Positions 22,701 to 32,001 of a stretch of 64,000 nucleotides of DNA are shown here, piece after piece. Below the pieces are notes generated by a model. That model was not told the origin of the DNA. It saw only the letters and a list, made by a program, of their open reading frames with translations, and did not search any database. How positions within the stretch are numbered: position 1 is the first letter of the stretch; each line of letters starts with the position of its first letter. The position numbers were made by a program, and so were the translations under genes. The DNA is taken from assembly GCA_021397835.1 (NCBI GenBank), contig JAJFZO010000191.1:1369001-1433000 (forward strand), in the 5' to 3' direction. Origin of the DNA: Moringa oleifera (Eukaryota > Streptophyta > Magnoliopsida > Brassicales > Moringaceae).

Positions 22701-25323
22701 CTAGGGTGACATGAAACTCCCTAAAGCAATCAGTTCCAAGAGCTCCATAGAGAATGGCAACTGGACTTGCAATACTTGAATCAAAATGGATGTGATCGAA
22801 ATCAAATAATTCAAGCTCCTGAAGTGAATATCCAGCACTAGACAACCACGAAAAAAAAAACAAACATCACTAAGTAAAACTGCGCAAAAAAGATACTTAT
22901 AAGATACAGAATAGAAAAGCAATGTTGAGGGAAAAAAAACAAACATCACTAAGTAAAACTGTGCAAAAATGATACTTATAAGATACAGAATAGAAAAGCA
23001 ATGTTGAGGGACTTACTCCTCAGTAGGGCCCCTAAGCCACGTTAACAGATCAGCAACCTCAAAAAAAAGTGCCCCACCAGTATCCACCCAGCAACATTTT
23101 CCACCCGGGCTTTTAGGATTTTTACCAACAAGCAAAGGATCCAATTTATTGATTTCCAAGCTCTCATTTTTAACAGCTGTGTTCCCACTCACATAATCGG
23201 AGTTACTATCATCAGCAAGTGGAAAGGAAGAAAGTGACTCCTCAGCTAATTGACGGTACAGCACCAACCTTGGGGATGCTGATCTAAGAATCAGGGAGAA
23301 TTCAAATAGTGATACCAATTGTTCACTCAAAAGAGAGCTTCCCTGTTTTGAAATTTTTCTAAGACAATCTTTGGCTGTGTGAGAATCAGTATCATCCTTG
23401 TCCAAATTAAGCCAGCTCTCAACGAACTCCCAGAAAAAGTCTTTTGATTCTTTAGATAGTATTTCACTGCACCAATAAGTAAATGTCTTAGATTACTTTC
23501 AAATAAGCCAACCAAGAATAACCTTAATAGAATGTAATAGAGGGCTCCAAACATGAAATTAGAAAAAAATAAATAAGTAAAATAGAGAGTGAAAATGCTC
23601 ATGAACGTGAAAGAGTCAAGAGAAGTCCAACTAGAAAAGAAGCTGGTCATAAGGTGCTCAAAGCAAGGAAATAACATTTGAAGGACTTAGTTAACCTTCA
23701 GATTTTTCTCATGAAATTTAAATACGCTCAACACAAATAGGAGAAATTGTAAAGATAAAGAAACCACAACAGACTATGAAGTTTCTTTTTTTTTCTCTTT
23801 TTTGAAAGAAAATAAAAAACAAAAAAATGGGTTGTCAATAGGCCCATTGACATGACCATCATAATGAGTATGTGTATGTTAACTACTTTTTTGTTTATAA
23901 CTGAGGTATCCGGATTGGGGAATCCGACTAAGGAATGAAGGATTCATCCTCCTTGGGGCCTTGAATGTGTATGTCAACTATTAAAGGAAACAAAGCAAAA
24001 AAACCAACACCATAAGATGTGTGGAAGCCTTTTGGGGAAACTAAGTTGCAAGCTACTTATGCTACCCATTGAATCTAGAATCTAGAAGTTAGGTTCTCAT
24101 ACTCCTAAGAAACGACTTACCATTTTTATAGACAAGGAAATCCTACATGATACAAGCACAAACTGGATAAAATGAGTATTCAAGTTATGCATATCTCCAT
24201 TTTTTTTTCCCCTTCTCCTCTCATCTTTTGACTAAAAAGGCTAAAATTTAGGCTAGTTCTTTCAATCTTTGTTATATTGTGGGTGTTTATAAGAAACCTT
24301 TGAGCCCTTCTTATACCATTAAGGTTCTGAAGCAGAACGAATCAAGGCTAAAGGGCAAGCGGTGGAGGAATAATGTTTTTCAGGTCCTTTAGTTACTAAT
24401 TAGAGTTATAAGAATCAACAGAAATCAGATTTTGAAGAGAAAGAGGAACTCGAGGAAATTACGTAATAATTATATGTGAATAAAGGATAAGAGAACAAGA
24501 AAAAAAAAAAAGAAAGAAGTTCTAGGTAAAAGCTTGAAGCCAAATTCATATTCCATAGAATGCCATATCTCTTAAAAGCAGATGACTCAAAAGCTTAAAA
24601 ACATCAAACCTAGCCAGAGAAAACATAAAATTCCAACCACAATCAAAACCCTAAGAGAAACAATTGATGAAGAATTAGTTCACCTGTTCTATCAAAAAAA
24701 ATAAAAAAAAGAATTAGTTTACCTGAGAAACAATGTAGCAGAAACATGAAAAGTAGCATAAAACTAACACTACGGTTCCTGCCACGATAATTTTACTTAA
24801 CTTGAGCTTCTAAATTAAAAATAACAAACTCCAAATTAAGCTATTTTAGACTTTCAAGGACTACCATGAAAATTTGTTCTTCGACCAAAAACCAAAAAAC
24901 AACGTTAGCTCTAGAATTTTATAAAGAGTATGCCTCCTCTCCATCCATAACATGGCTATCACATCAGCTTAGTTCTCAACTCAATATGAAAAGAGCTTCA
25001 CCCACAAGTTTTCATTGAAAGACCCTTTTCTCATCCCAAAGAAACAAAAGAGTTTCAGGGAGGAAAATACACACATTAAATGCACTCAAAGTAATCAAGT
25101 GATTTTTTTTAAAAAAGAAAAGAAGGATTTTTTTTCCCTCAGAGACATAAAAGGAAACATACCCAGCTTCCAGAAGTATTGGAGTACCCGACCACTTGGC
25201 TTTAACAGCAACCTGAACGTTCTTCGGCCTTCGACTTTGAGCACTAACCAAACTAACCCCGCAAACGCCTATGCAAACCAGAATGATGAAAACGAAAAAC
25301 CCAGATCTATAACGGGTCTCCAT
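489..25323 (-). CDS. UGGT: UDP-glucose:glycoprotein glucosyltransferase, 36 exons, lacking only the last exon
   Basis: ER-lumen folding sensor that re-glucosylates misfolded N-glycoproteins so that calnexin/calreticulin rebind them (Arabidopsis EBS1). The first in-frame ATG is at 25,323 and is followed by a hydrophobic signal peptide (about residues 9-28). Exons in transcript order: 25163-25323, 23017-23466, 22684-22837, 21262-21433, 19818-19891, 13182-13278, 12885-12997, 12640-12755, 11842-11899, 10771-10923, 10577-10675, 10315-10479, 10059-10127, 9850-9938, 9445-9607, 8894-9031, 8691-8793, 8493-8587, 8256-8368, 7869-8079, 7555-7623, 7242-7384, 6460-6561, 5089-5236, 4106-4162, 3900-4030, 3661-3749, 3197-3549, 2979-3074, 2606-2670, 1930-2032, 1620-1778, 1360-1500, 1156-1199, 962-1076, 489-641. 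Phases close over 1,587 codons with no stop or frameshift. Plant UGGTs are about 1,600-1,650 residues, so roughly 60 C-terminal residues, including any ER-retention tail, lie off the left edge. Confidence 0.96.
1864..1891 (+). other. G-quadruplex-capable tract in a UGGT intron
   Basis: The plus strand carries five runs of three or more G within 28 bases (1864-1866, 1873-1875, 1877-1882, 1884-1886, 1889-1891), with short loops. It lies in the intron between the exons at 1,930 and 1,778. The transcript carries the C-rich complement. Confidence 0.8.
2979..25323 (-). CDS. UGGT: UGGT N-terminal folding-sensor region (thioredoxin-like and beta-sandwich domains)
   Basis: Exons 1-29 encode about residues 1-1,327. 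After the signal peptide comes the [18 protein letters not shown] segment typical of plant UGGTs. The rest matches the tandem thioredoxin-like domains plus beta-sandwich that recognise misfolded substrate, for example [20 protein letters not shown] and [16 protein letters not shown] family blocks further on. Exons are small (57-450 nt) and introns very uneven, from about 80 bp to 6.5 kb. The domain boundaries are inferred from the family; only the sequence blocks are visible. Confidence 0.88.
4298..4512. repeat. Degenerate 128-bp tandem duplication in a UGGT intron
   Basis: The segment around gtacatattgatagttcagg gcctcaaaatgtactaac (about 4,306) recurs about 128 bases later as gtacaaattaatagtatggg gcctcagcatgtgctaac. 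Both are followed by an ataatcaaaa/ctaatcaaaa stretch and a gaacat block. The copies differ at many sites, so the duplication is old. Confidence 0.6.
4697..4785. repeat. TA microsatellite bracketed by 15-bp direct repeats
   Basis: A TA-rich tract of about 50 bp (4,711-4,760, interrupted by two TC units) lies between two identical copies of tgcttcaagcttaat at 4,697-4,711 and 4,771-4,785. It is in the 0.9-kb UGGT intron 4,163-5,088, which otherwise shows no coding signal. Confidence 0.85.
5455..5640 (-). mobile_element. LINE 3'-end fragment B
   Basis: It has a T-rich start (A tail on the minus strand), then the ggcaccaagggtgtgcctg block and a tatttacaaaataatttcag block. Both are also found at the 3' end of the intact LINE (13,970-14,060). 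It is 5'-truncated, as is usual for LINE copies, and has no coding potential. Confidence 0.6.
5655..5960 (-). mobile_element. LINE 3'-end fragment A
   Basis: A T-run at about 5,660 is followed by atcagaaaaac..., then ggtaccaagggggcgcctcc and a catttacaaaattcgcccc block, in the same order as in fragment B and the intact LINE. It sits directly next to fragment B in the 1.2-kb intron 5,237-6,459, in the same orientation as UGGT. Confidence 0.6.
7810..7862 (-). mobile_element. Short LINE 3'-end fragment next to a splice donor
   Basis: On the plus strand it reads TTTTGATAGGAAACAAATTA, then an accattggggtgcc block. This resembles the tail of the intact LINE (agcagaaaca... caccaagggggtgc at 13,931-13,980). 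About 50 bp remain. It ends within about 10 bases of the donor of the UGGT exon at 7,869. Confidence 0.5.
9668..9728 (+). mobile_element. Short LINE 3'-end fragment, opposite orientation
   Basis: The reverse complement reads cataagctaaaagtttattc then a caggg-tgccaccc block. It parallels the fragment at 7,810 but is inverted, so it lies antisense to UGGT. Only about 60 bp remain and the match is by eye. Confidence 0.4.
10571..10576 (-). other. Non-canonical GC splice donor, UGGT exon 11/12
   Basis: The minus strand reads CTTGAG then GCATGT at the end of exon 10577-10675. No GT donor fits: the nearby GT would drop Leu-Glu and open the next exon with a stop. Using GC keeps [13 protein letters not shown] in frame with the next exon at 10,479. 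GC-AG introns are a known minority class of U2 introns. Confidence 0.85.
10924..11841. other. UGGT intron, no gene seen
   Basis: This 0.9-kb AT-rich intron lies between the exons at 11,842-11,899 and 10,771-10,923. The open frames are short and show no recognisable protein family on either strand. I see no repeat of note. Confidence 0.7.
13903..13919. repeat. Target-site duplication, LINE 3' side
   Basis: The 17-mer tctaatgtgagactttc is identical to the copy at 19,112-19,128. It directly abuts the A-rich tail of the LINE (ccttcttttttt on the plus strand). Confidence 0.9.
13920..19111 (-). mobile_element. Full-length but decayed L1-type LINE retrotransposon
   Basis: This 5.19-kb element lies in UGGT intron 5, in sense with the gene. 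Evidence from its 5' to 3' end: an endonuclease motif [13 protein letters not shown] (about 17,250), the post-endonuclease segment [11 protein letters not shown]...VKEWW (about 16,600), reverse transcriptase [19 protein letters not shown] (15,680), the catalytic box at 15,524-15,538, and the C-terminal [11 protein letters not shown] block (14,110-14,160). An A-rich tail lies at the 3' end, and perfect 17-bp target-site duplications flank it. There are many stops and frameshifts and no long open frame, so it is not autonomous. The 5' third (17.6-19.1 kb) should be ORF1, but I could not identify its motifs. Confidence 0.93.
15524..15781 (-). pseudogene. LINE reverse transcriptase core, active site destroyed
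   Basis: The minus-strand frame starting at 15,781 reads through [20 protein letters not shown] and [20 protein letters not shown], a clear non-LTR reverse transcriptase palm. The catalytic box that follows, normally FADDT or YADDT, reads FTNDT (15,524-15,538) and is then followed by IIFCDAKEE. Loss of the first Asp of the pair should abolish activity. Confidence 0.85.
19112..19128. repeat. Target-site duplication, LINE 5' side
   Basis: This is an identical 17-base copy of the sequence at 13,903-13,919. It fixes the LINE 5' boundary at 19,111 and so shows the element is not 5'-truncated. Confidence 0.9.
20330..20640 (+). mobile_element. LINE C-terminal fragment (RVT zinc-binding region)
   Basis: A plus-strand frame around 20,433-20,633 contains [20 protein letters not shown] followed by an LKCL block. 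This is the W-x-W-x-ERNxRxF signature found after the reverse transcriptase in plant LINEs. It is antisense to UGGT, truncated at both ends, and lies in the intron 19,892-21,261. Confidence 0.65.
20760..20990. repeat. Cryptic trinucleotide repeat region (AAT/AGC/AGT)
   Basis: A run of about 230 bp is dominated by ATA, AGT, AGC and ACA triplets (for example gtagcagcaataacaatagt), with no pure tract of length. The minus-strand open frame here is only Tyr/Cys/Ser low complexity and is not a gene. Confidence 0.75.
21434..22683. other. UGGT intron, no assigned gene
   Basis: This 1.25-kb intron is mostly AT-rich. The only coding-like stretch is a minus frame at 22,286-22,477 with an unusually acidic, non-repetitive peptide (contains [20 protein letters not shown]). 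It matches no part of UGGT, and I do not recognise it. Confidence 0.5.
22851..23010. repeat. Recent 80-bp tandem duplication beside a UGGT splice donor
   Basis: Two units, 22,851-22,931 and 22,932-23,010, share acaaacatcactaagtaaaa, gatacttataagatacagaa and tagaaaagcaatgttgaggg. They differ at only about three bases and in the poly-A length. The second unit ends directly at the GTAAGT donor of exon 23,017-23,466. Confidence 0.9.
23467..25162. other. UGGT first intron, no gene seen
   Basis: This 1.7-kb first intron is AT-rich, with poly-A and poly-T runs (23,787, 24,200, 24,500, 25,108). Open frames are short and unrecognised on both strands. Confidence 0.7.
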
Positions 25324-25488
25324 TGGGTGTATCAATAGAGTTTCCGATCTTCTACTGCTACTAAGCTAAAAATAGATCCAACATTGATCAACGATAGAAG
25401 CCTACGGGTCTCTTGTGCAGTTTTCACTCTTTCAAAGAGAGGCTGTGGGACAAAGAGACGACCATAAGTGACGACTCCGTAGGGGGAG

Positions 25489-25502
25489 ATCGCACGTGCG
25501 AT
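25489..25502. promoter_or_regulatory. 14-bp perfect palindrome with G-box core
   Basis: The sequence atcgcacgtgcgat is its own reverse complement and is centred on CACGTG, the core bound by plant bZIP and bHLH factors. It lies about 170 bp upstream of the UGGT start codon, in the likely 5' UTR or proximal promoter. Function is inferred. Confidence 0.5.
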
Positions 25503-25602
25503 ATTAACGGCCTTATCGTGGCAGTCTACACTCTCAAGGACGGAGGGTTGTTTGGTAAATTGGCTCAAAATTTAGGATCCCTGATGACACGTCTTTGTCT
25601 GA

Positions 25603-25621
25603 CATGGCGCTACGTCATTGG
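25603..25621 (-). promoter_or_regulatory. ER-stress-response-element-like site upstream of UGGT
   Basis: The minus strand reads CCAAT, nine bases (GACGTAGCG), then CCATG. The ER stress response element is CCAAT-N9-CCACG, so spacing is exact with one mismatch. The spacer itself holds a TGACGT bZIP core overlapping the CCAAT. It is about 280 bp upstream of the ATG of UGGT, an ER folding-control gene, which makes the placement sensible but unproven. Confidence 0.4.
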
Positions 25622-27892
25622 AAGTTGCAGAGATGAATCACGAAAAGCTCTTGTTTGGAAACAGAGCGATCTTCCGACCTCGCTCTGGACAATTGTTTCC
25701 CTGCTTCGCTTTGGGAAATTCCAGCACTAGGAAATCTGCGTGAAACCTGTAGATCAACTGAACACGAGGCAAAACAAGAGAAATTGAAAAATCCAAGCAG
25801 GTCTCTTGATTCCTTACCTCATTGAGATGGAGGAATTCAGAAACTCAATCAAAGATAAAGAATTCAAACAGGATTAAGGGATTTGTGATCCAAGGAATAT
25901 CTATTTTTAGCTAATATTTTATTCAATTTCAAAAATTTGAGTGTTAAAATTCAACCAACATGGTAATCTACTAAAATCTAGGAAGAGCTTTACTATTTCC
26001 ATAGAGTTCATTTTATTTTAAAATTTTACCAGGCCTTCCACTTTCAGATACATAAGCTAGCTTTAAGGACTGGCATGTGTGATTTAATTCTCATCTAAAG
26101 AGAACTTACTAACATTTTACTTGACTTTGATTGGAATTTAACATAAATAACTCCTGTTTTTAATATAATTCAATTTCATTAGATCATAATTAAATCTAAA
26201 ACAGATAATCATGTAAAAACTTCACAACTTCGTTGGAGGGGAAGAAAAGGAAACAAATAGCCGAAGGCTTATAATTATGGTGGCGTGACTATTTTCCTCC
26301 TCGAATGGGAGGATTAGGAAGGGCTTACCTTCCATGAATTAAAACAAGATTTTGATTTCTCATGTTTTCTCAAGGCCACATAATTCATTAATCATCTCTG
26401 AAACCCAGTCAATTTCTAATGGTGTATTACAAGAATACATACAACTCAAGCCTGGAAAGATCTTTGTAGGCATATCAGACCTAACAAGGATCAGAACCAG
26501 ATTCACTATTTGGTGCTGCTAGTGAGCTTTTGTTCCCCATAGCAAGCTGAAGTTCCCTCACTCCAAGTGTAGGATCCTAAAGATCCCAACTTCCTGGAGA
26601 AATGCAGTTTGTTTTTTCTCAGCTCATCTGCAAAAGCACCCACTAATCTTCCCAGAGAACTCAGGAGGCATGATGACTACTTACCCAATAGAGTAAAAGG
26701 AAGACATGATGGGCTGAGAAGAAAGTTTCTAAAAACACTCAAATAATGGAAATATATTCTTGCATATATTCACTGCTTTAATAGTTTGGCATTTCTTTCT
26801 TGTTTAATTTCCATGTTCTTTTTAACTCTCTGGCGATAATGGTGATTTATACTATGTGTAAGCTTAGTGCAGAGGGAAATACTCATTTTTTTTCTTCCAC
26901 AGCACTTCCAGCATTTTTTTTTTTATCTTTACCTTCGCAGTTTATCTTGTGGATTCTTACATTGAAAACCATCTTTCTACCAAATACAAGGGATGGTGCA
27001 ACTTTATGGAGCTTCAGCCTCAATACAAAATGAATTTAACACGATTAAGTGAAGAAACCTCAAATTTATATACAAAACAACTGTTACAAGCCTTCTGCTA
27101 TTATGTAAATCACAGTACACTTTTTCGACAAAATCCTTTTTGTACAATGTACAAATCTCCTCCATTAAGCAGTTGAAATTATGAAGATAAGGATGAGAAA
27201 TTTGATACCTTTTTAAGCAATGAAGTCCCACTGGATTGTTTTGTAGTCTCCCAGAAACCTTTGGAGTACATAGTCAGCAAGCTTGCTTCTTGATCGAAAT
27301 GCTAAATGGGTTTTCTACTTACAGTTAGTCAGAACAATGGAAACAATATAAGGAAGCGCATCCAATCAATGTGAAGAAGGGAGAAAGAAATCCAAGATCT
27401 TTGTGTTTAATGCAAAAGAGTGCTGCAGCTCTGAAGAATCCCAACTTGATATCTGAAGAACACCTTCTTGCAGAGGAAATGGCGGGTAGCAGTTTTTATA
27501 TCCTGACAAGATGGAAGAAAAGAAAAAATCATGGTAAGTTCGAGTTACTTCGTACTTCCTGAGTAGCTGTTTTAAAAGGGTATGCTCGCTTGCTGGCAGT
27601 GGTCCTGAAATCTTCAACTATGGAAATGAGTCTTTCGAGTCCCCCTCATTATTTGGCACACATGAGAGCATCATGCACTTTACCCTTAAGCAATCTAATC
27701 AAACCCAATAACTCAAATTCCCACTTGAGGCATTAGGGATGCCCTCCAGATAAGACCACTTGGGTCAATCCATTTGTAAAACAGCACAGTAAGTCAATCT
27801 AGGATATTGTGGTCTTTGATGAAGAAGACTTCTTTCTTGCTACATCCTTTTGTGCAATATGCAATTATCAAAATTATTATTAACATTCTGGA

Positions 27893-29839
27893 TTACCTAA
27901 GCATGTCCCCGCTATGCAATTGTGGCCCACTTAATGCTGGTGAAATGCTGAAAGTATTGCCATTGCCATATAAGGAAGGATGCCCAAGTGGCATTGGCCG
28001 GTCTGGGATGGGAGGAACTTCAATGTCTCCTTCCAACATATTTAGGGCATCCAAAATGGTTGGTCTCAAGGCCACCATTACATGAGCACACAATATACCA
28101 ACCTGCACAAATCTCTCCATTATGGCCTTTGGATTTGAATTCAAAGAATCCTCATCTTTCAACAAAGAAGGATCAAGAGCTTCTTCAGTTTTCCCACTTT
28201 TCACCAATGACCAAGCCCAATCAGTGATTAAAAAAGCTCGTGGGGATCCATTGGAAGACAAATCAAGCGCTTTCCTCCCACACATCATCTCCAAAAGAAC
28301 GACACCAAAGCTATAAACATCACTCTTCTCAGTCAGTTGCCCATAGAGTGCATACTCAGGAGCCAAGTATCCATGAGTTCCTGCCACTCTGGTTGTCAGA
28401 TGAGACTGCCCTTCTTTGCTTTGTTTTGCCAGGCCAAAATCTGCAACTCTGGCTCTCATATCACCATCTAATAATATGTTTGTGCCCTTAATGTCTCGAT
28501 GAAAAATTGCAGGTTTCACTCCATAATGCAGATAGGCTAATCCCTTAGCCACATCCAAAATGATGCTTTTCCTTTGTGGCCAACTCAAAGGTTTCTTTCC
28601 ATTTCCATCTTGACCATCCAAAGATGGAAACAGATGGTCATCAAGATTTCCATTTGACATATAATCATACACAAGGTATCTTTGACTCTCTCTATTATCA
28701 CAGTACTCATCCCCATCAACCACACAGCAACCTCGCAATGGCACTAGATTTCTATGTTTCAAATTGCTAATAATCTCAACCTCATTCTGAAACTCTGCAT
28801 CTCCCTGAAAGTCTGATTCTATAATTCTCTTCACTGCCACTGTAGTCCCATCTTGCAGGACTCCTTTGTAAACAAATCCAAACCCACCTCTGCCTATAAA
28901 ATTCTTTGGTGAAAAATTATCTGTTGCCTTCTCGAGATCATGGATTTTGAACCAAATTGAGCCAGTATTTGGCCTGAATCTTGGCCTAGATCCTTGTTCT
29001 TCTAAATCAAGACCAAAGTTAGAAGCAGACCCATCAATCTTTTTCCTCCTAAAGAATTTATCATACCAAAAGTACAACCCCAACAAACTAGACATAGCCA
29101 GAACAGCAACCCCAGCTCCAGTGAGACCAAAAACAAGAGCTGAATGGTTCTTACTCCTTGAAGCTGGTTGAGTATTCAAAGACAAGGCAAGAACACAAGA
29201 CATAGCACCATTACTCTCAGGCCCTAGCTCATTAACAATACCAGCGGCATACAGAACAGTAAAGTGAAAGCAATCTGTGGAATGAGATGAGTTACCATCT
29301 ATGGAGATCAACTTAGAGTGAACCGTGAACCCAGCAGCCACACAAGCATCACAGAGTGTAAGATCAGTGAGATCAGGCCGGCAGGCAGTGTCAAGTTGAG
29401 TTGACTCACCGAGATGGGCAACCCAGTCTCGAGTTGATTGGATGCCGGCACATACGTTGGGCGAAATGACAAACTGCATAGGGTCAAAGCACAGAGAAAC
29501 AAGATTATGGGGGAGGGCCAAAGAGGTCAGCTTTGACTGATAGTCTTGGAGGCAAGAAATGGAGGTGGGTAAATATGAGAGATGAAAGAGGGAGGTTTCT
29601 TTCAGGTGTTGGGCAAGGCCTACGCCGAAGAGAGACAAGAGGGTGAGACAACATGTGCTTTTGGTGTCATTTTGGTTGTAGTTCCGGCAAGCTGTTGAGT
29701 TCCATGGGATTCTTAAGACATAGTTGAGGTCCATAGGACACGTTGCTGATGTGTTGACTGGAGAAGGAGAAGAGGAGGCCACCGTTAGAGAAAAGGTTGA
29801 GAGAGAAAGCAGAGAAACAAAGAGTAAATGAAGCTGCAT
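27893..29839 (-). CDS. Receptor-like protein kinase, At1g11050 type
   Basis: Single-exon gene of 648 residues with an ATG at 29,839. Order: signal peptide (1-22), a Cys-rich SPARK-type ectodomain (about 30-220, with N-glycosylation sequons), a transmembrane helix (about 233-257) followed by basic KFFRRKK, then a Ser/Thr kinase (about 310-600). Kinase motifs are intact: GRGGFGFV (316-323), Lys in VAVK (337), HRDIKGTN (447-454), DFG (467-469) and APE (493-495). HRD has the usual Arg, so this is an RD kinase and probably catalytically active. Length and order fit the At1g11050 family; ligand and pathway are unknown. It is transcribed in the same direction as UGGT and away from the PPR gene. Confidence 0.95.
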   Translation of the reverse strand: MQLHLLFVSLLSLSTFSLTVASSSPSPVNTSATCPMDLNYVLRIPWNSTACRNYNQNDTKSTCCLTLLSLFGVGLAQHLKETSLFHLSYLPTSISCLQDYQSKLTSLALPHNLVSLCFDPMQFVISPNVCAGIQSTRDWVAHLGESTQLDTACRPDLTDLTLCDACVAAGFTVHSKLISIDGNSSHSTDCFHFTVLYAAGIVNELGPESNGAMSCVLALSLNTQPASRSKNHSALVFGLTGAGVAVLAMSSLLGLYFWYDKFFRRKKIDGSASNFGLDLEEQGSRPRFRPNTGSIWFKIHDLEKATDNFSPKNFIGRGGFGFVYKGVLQDGTTVAVKRIIESDFQGDAEFQNEVEIISNLKHRNLVPLRGCCVVDGDEYCDNRESQRYLVYDYMSNGNLDDHLFPSLDGQDGNGKKPLSWPQRKSIILDVAKGLAYLHYGVKPAIFHRDIKGTNILLDGDMRARVADFGLAKQSKEGQSHLTTRVAGTHGYLAPEYALYGQLTEKSDVYSFGVVLLEMMCGRKALDLSSNGSPRAFLITDWAWSLVKSGKTEEALDPSLLKDEDSLNSNPKAIMERFVQVGILCAHVMVALRPTILDALNMLEGDIEVPPIPDRPMPLGHPSLYGNGNTFSISPALSGPQLHSGDMLR

Positions 29840-32001
29840 CCTTTTCCGATGTTATTTCTACTTTCCGTTTGGGTGTATTACAGAGAGAAAGAGGAGAGAA
29901 AGGAACGATTATGATTAAAGAAAGACGCCATTAAGCCATTTATTGACTTGAGTCAGGCATCGCAGAGTTGCCAAGAAATGGGGATGATATAGTCAAACCT
30001 CCTCAACCGCTCTCCCTGCACTGGCTGCTCTGTGATGTCAAAGTAGGCTGTGTAGGACACGTTACAAAGTGGGCATTTTGCAAATTGGTGATATGGCGCT
30101 GACAGATCACAGATGTCACAATGATAAAGACACCCATTATTTTATTCTTCTCATCAGATACCCATCATTCAAATTCAATACGTGAAAGTATTGATGTGAT
30201 TTTCAGAAAGTCATTGAAGAATACACAAGTTTCAGAAGAACAAAAACTAAAGCTACCTAAACTTGCAGTCTGGGGCTTCTTAGGATTCCATTATGATCTA
30301 ATTTCAGCTAAAAGTCCCACTTCATATAGTAGACATTTAATGCTCAGTCTGTAAGGCATTAATACGAAGCACCCACCAGGCTTTGCTCAGCTGAATGCTA
30401 TCCTAGTCAATGATATTGACAAGCAGAAACTGGTTGTCTTGTCCATAACAGGAAAGAAGGAAATTGATATTATGCTATTCTGCCAAAGCATCTTCCGGGC
30501 AAAAGCCCAAGGAGGAGACAAAATGAAGGGTACTTGATACCTTTGACCTTTGGAATCCCAACTTACGGACCCAGGTGATAGTTGTGGACTTTGTAGTGCT
30601 CCCTTCATCCCTTGCCCTTGGGTATCTTTTGGGTTCTTCTTATTTTTGTCTCCACACTTAATTTCAAATTCCATCGTGAGGACTTTCTCCTTGAACTTCA
30701 AATCTAAGTGCGGGAATACAAGACTCTGGTCATTTACAGTCGTTTGTTAAAATGGGAAATAGAAGGTGGAGCACCAAAAACGAAAATAATGAGTGGCCAA
30801 CTTCTTCTTTTTTTTTTTTTCAATTATAAATGTTTAAATGTTTAATTGTTAATGTTACATGGCCAACTAGAAAAGCCAAGATTCTAGCCTGCCCATTATT
30901 CCTGAGTTAATCATTGTGAAGCCCAGGCTTTTTCACATTTATCAAAGTAGAGGGCCCCTTGATTTTCTAGGCTAACAAGAGGAAGTCCAATATGGAAGCT
31001 TAATAGAGAGGAAGCCTAGTTCTTTTTGAGAAAACTAGGATGAGGCCCAGATTTTGGGCTATCAATAGGGGCCCAGTTTTCAGGGGTAAGCAACAGAAAC
31101 CCAACATCTAGGCTTATGAAGAAAAAGCCCAGTACTTTTTGGGTTAACTAACGAAAGGCCCATCATGTTTTGGTTAAACAAGGGAAAGGCAGTGATTTTT
31201 GGGCTAATCAAGGGAAGTCTCGGTGATGTTTTGGGATAATCAATTGGACGCCGAAACAATCGCTTTCTGGCTGATCAGTGAAATTCATTTTTCTGGGCTA
31301 AGCAATAGAAGTCCAATTCTCTGGTCTAATCAACAAGAGGCCCAGTTTTCTGGGCTAACGGAGGGAAAGCCGAGCTCTAATACTTGGAATAAGAAAAAAA
31401 GAAAAAAGTTCGGAAAGGGAAAAGAAAAAGTAAAAGAGAGAAATGGAGGAATAAACGTTACGCTGCATCGCCTGTTCAGTATTGATCCAGGCAGCGACTG
31501 ATTAGCTGCCCGGGAGATTGAGTCTCGTCGAGGTAGGATTTGTCGGATGATATGTAAAGTTCATCGGTTTGCTAAAGTGCGTATTCGACTGTGATTTATG
31601 CCTTACTGGGATCTGAGAATGGAGCAACCTTGTGCAATTTATCTGCTTCTGTATTCCGAACAAAATCCACTTGGGTCTTGAACTTGGCAGCCACTTCAAG
31701 GACTAGACCAGTCCTCTTATATAATACCATTCTATTCTTTTCCTTCTGGGTTTTTAGGTTTTCTAATTGGTAGAGTTTCTGCCCTTGATTGCAGCTCCCC
31801 GGGTTAGCAGCACTCGGTGCTATAATGGGGTATCTGCTTCAGGATCCGTGAATTGCAACAACCTCATGTCCTTGAATATTTTGATCCATTTTGGTCCATG
31901 CCCAGAAGACGAAAGGAAAGAGAAAGAGAGAATTTTACTGGCTTTTTTTCTTCTTCATGATAGCCTCCCTCTTCCTTACCTTTTTCCTAATCTAGAGATT
32001 G
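29840..32001. other. Divergent promoter region between receptor kinase and PPR gene
   Basis: This 2.2-kb stretch contains the upstream regions of both divergent genes. The most distinctive content is the hairpin minisatellite at 30,919-31,376. An in-frame TAG at 31,993 directly precedes the PPR start. I saw no other gene on either strand. Confidence 0.7.
30919..31376. repeat. Degenerate 30-bp minisatellite of GCCCA...TGGGC hairpin units
   Basis: About 15 units of 26-35 bp in a row. Each is a variant of ggcccagttttctgggctaa plus an A/G-rich tail such as tcaagggaa. The best units (around 31,050, 31,070 and 31,339) contain GCCCAG and CTGGGC arms around four T-rich bases, a perfect 6-bp stem. 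GGCCCA/TGGGCC and AGCCCA are the plant site II (TCP-binding) core. The array ends about 620 bp before the PPR start codon. Units are diverged, so the array is old. Confidence 0.8.

Larger units (their letters stand above)
25324..27892. other. Intergenic region between UGGT 5' end and the receptor-kinase 3' end
   Basis: This 2.6-kb stretch should hold the UGGT promoter (nearest 25,324) and the kinase 3' UTR (towards 27,892). A plus-strand open frame at 25,413-25,730 overlaps the UGGT upstream region but resembles no family. I see no RNA gene or mobile element. Confidence 0.65.

Noticed and set aside
23890..23965. Small inverted repeats (ggattggggaatcc, ggattcatcctcc)
   Set aside because: Arms are short and there are no ends or duplications that would define a mobile element.
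25324..25335. UGGT start four codons upstream
   Set aside because: That codon is TTG; the first ATG is at 25,323 and leads straight into the signal peptide.
25413..25730. 105-codon plus-strand open frame upstream of UGGT
   Set aside because: It resembles no family, lies in the probable UGGT leader/promoter and has no splice or codon support.
31999..32001. PPR start three bases earlier
   Set aside because: The codon is TTG; the true first ATG is at 32,002, after an in-frame TAG.
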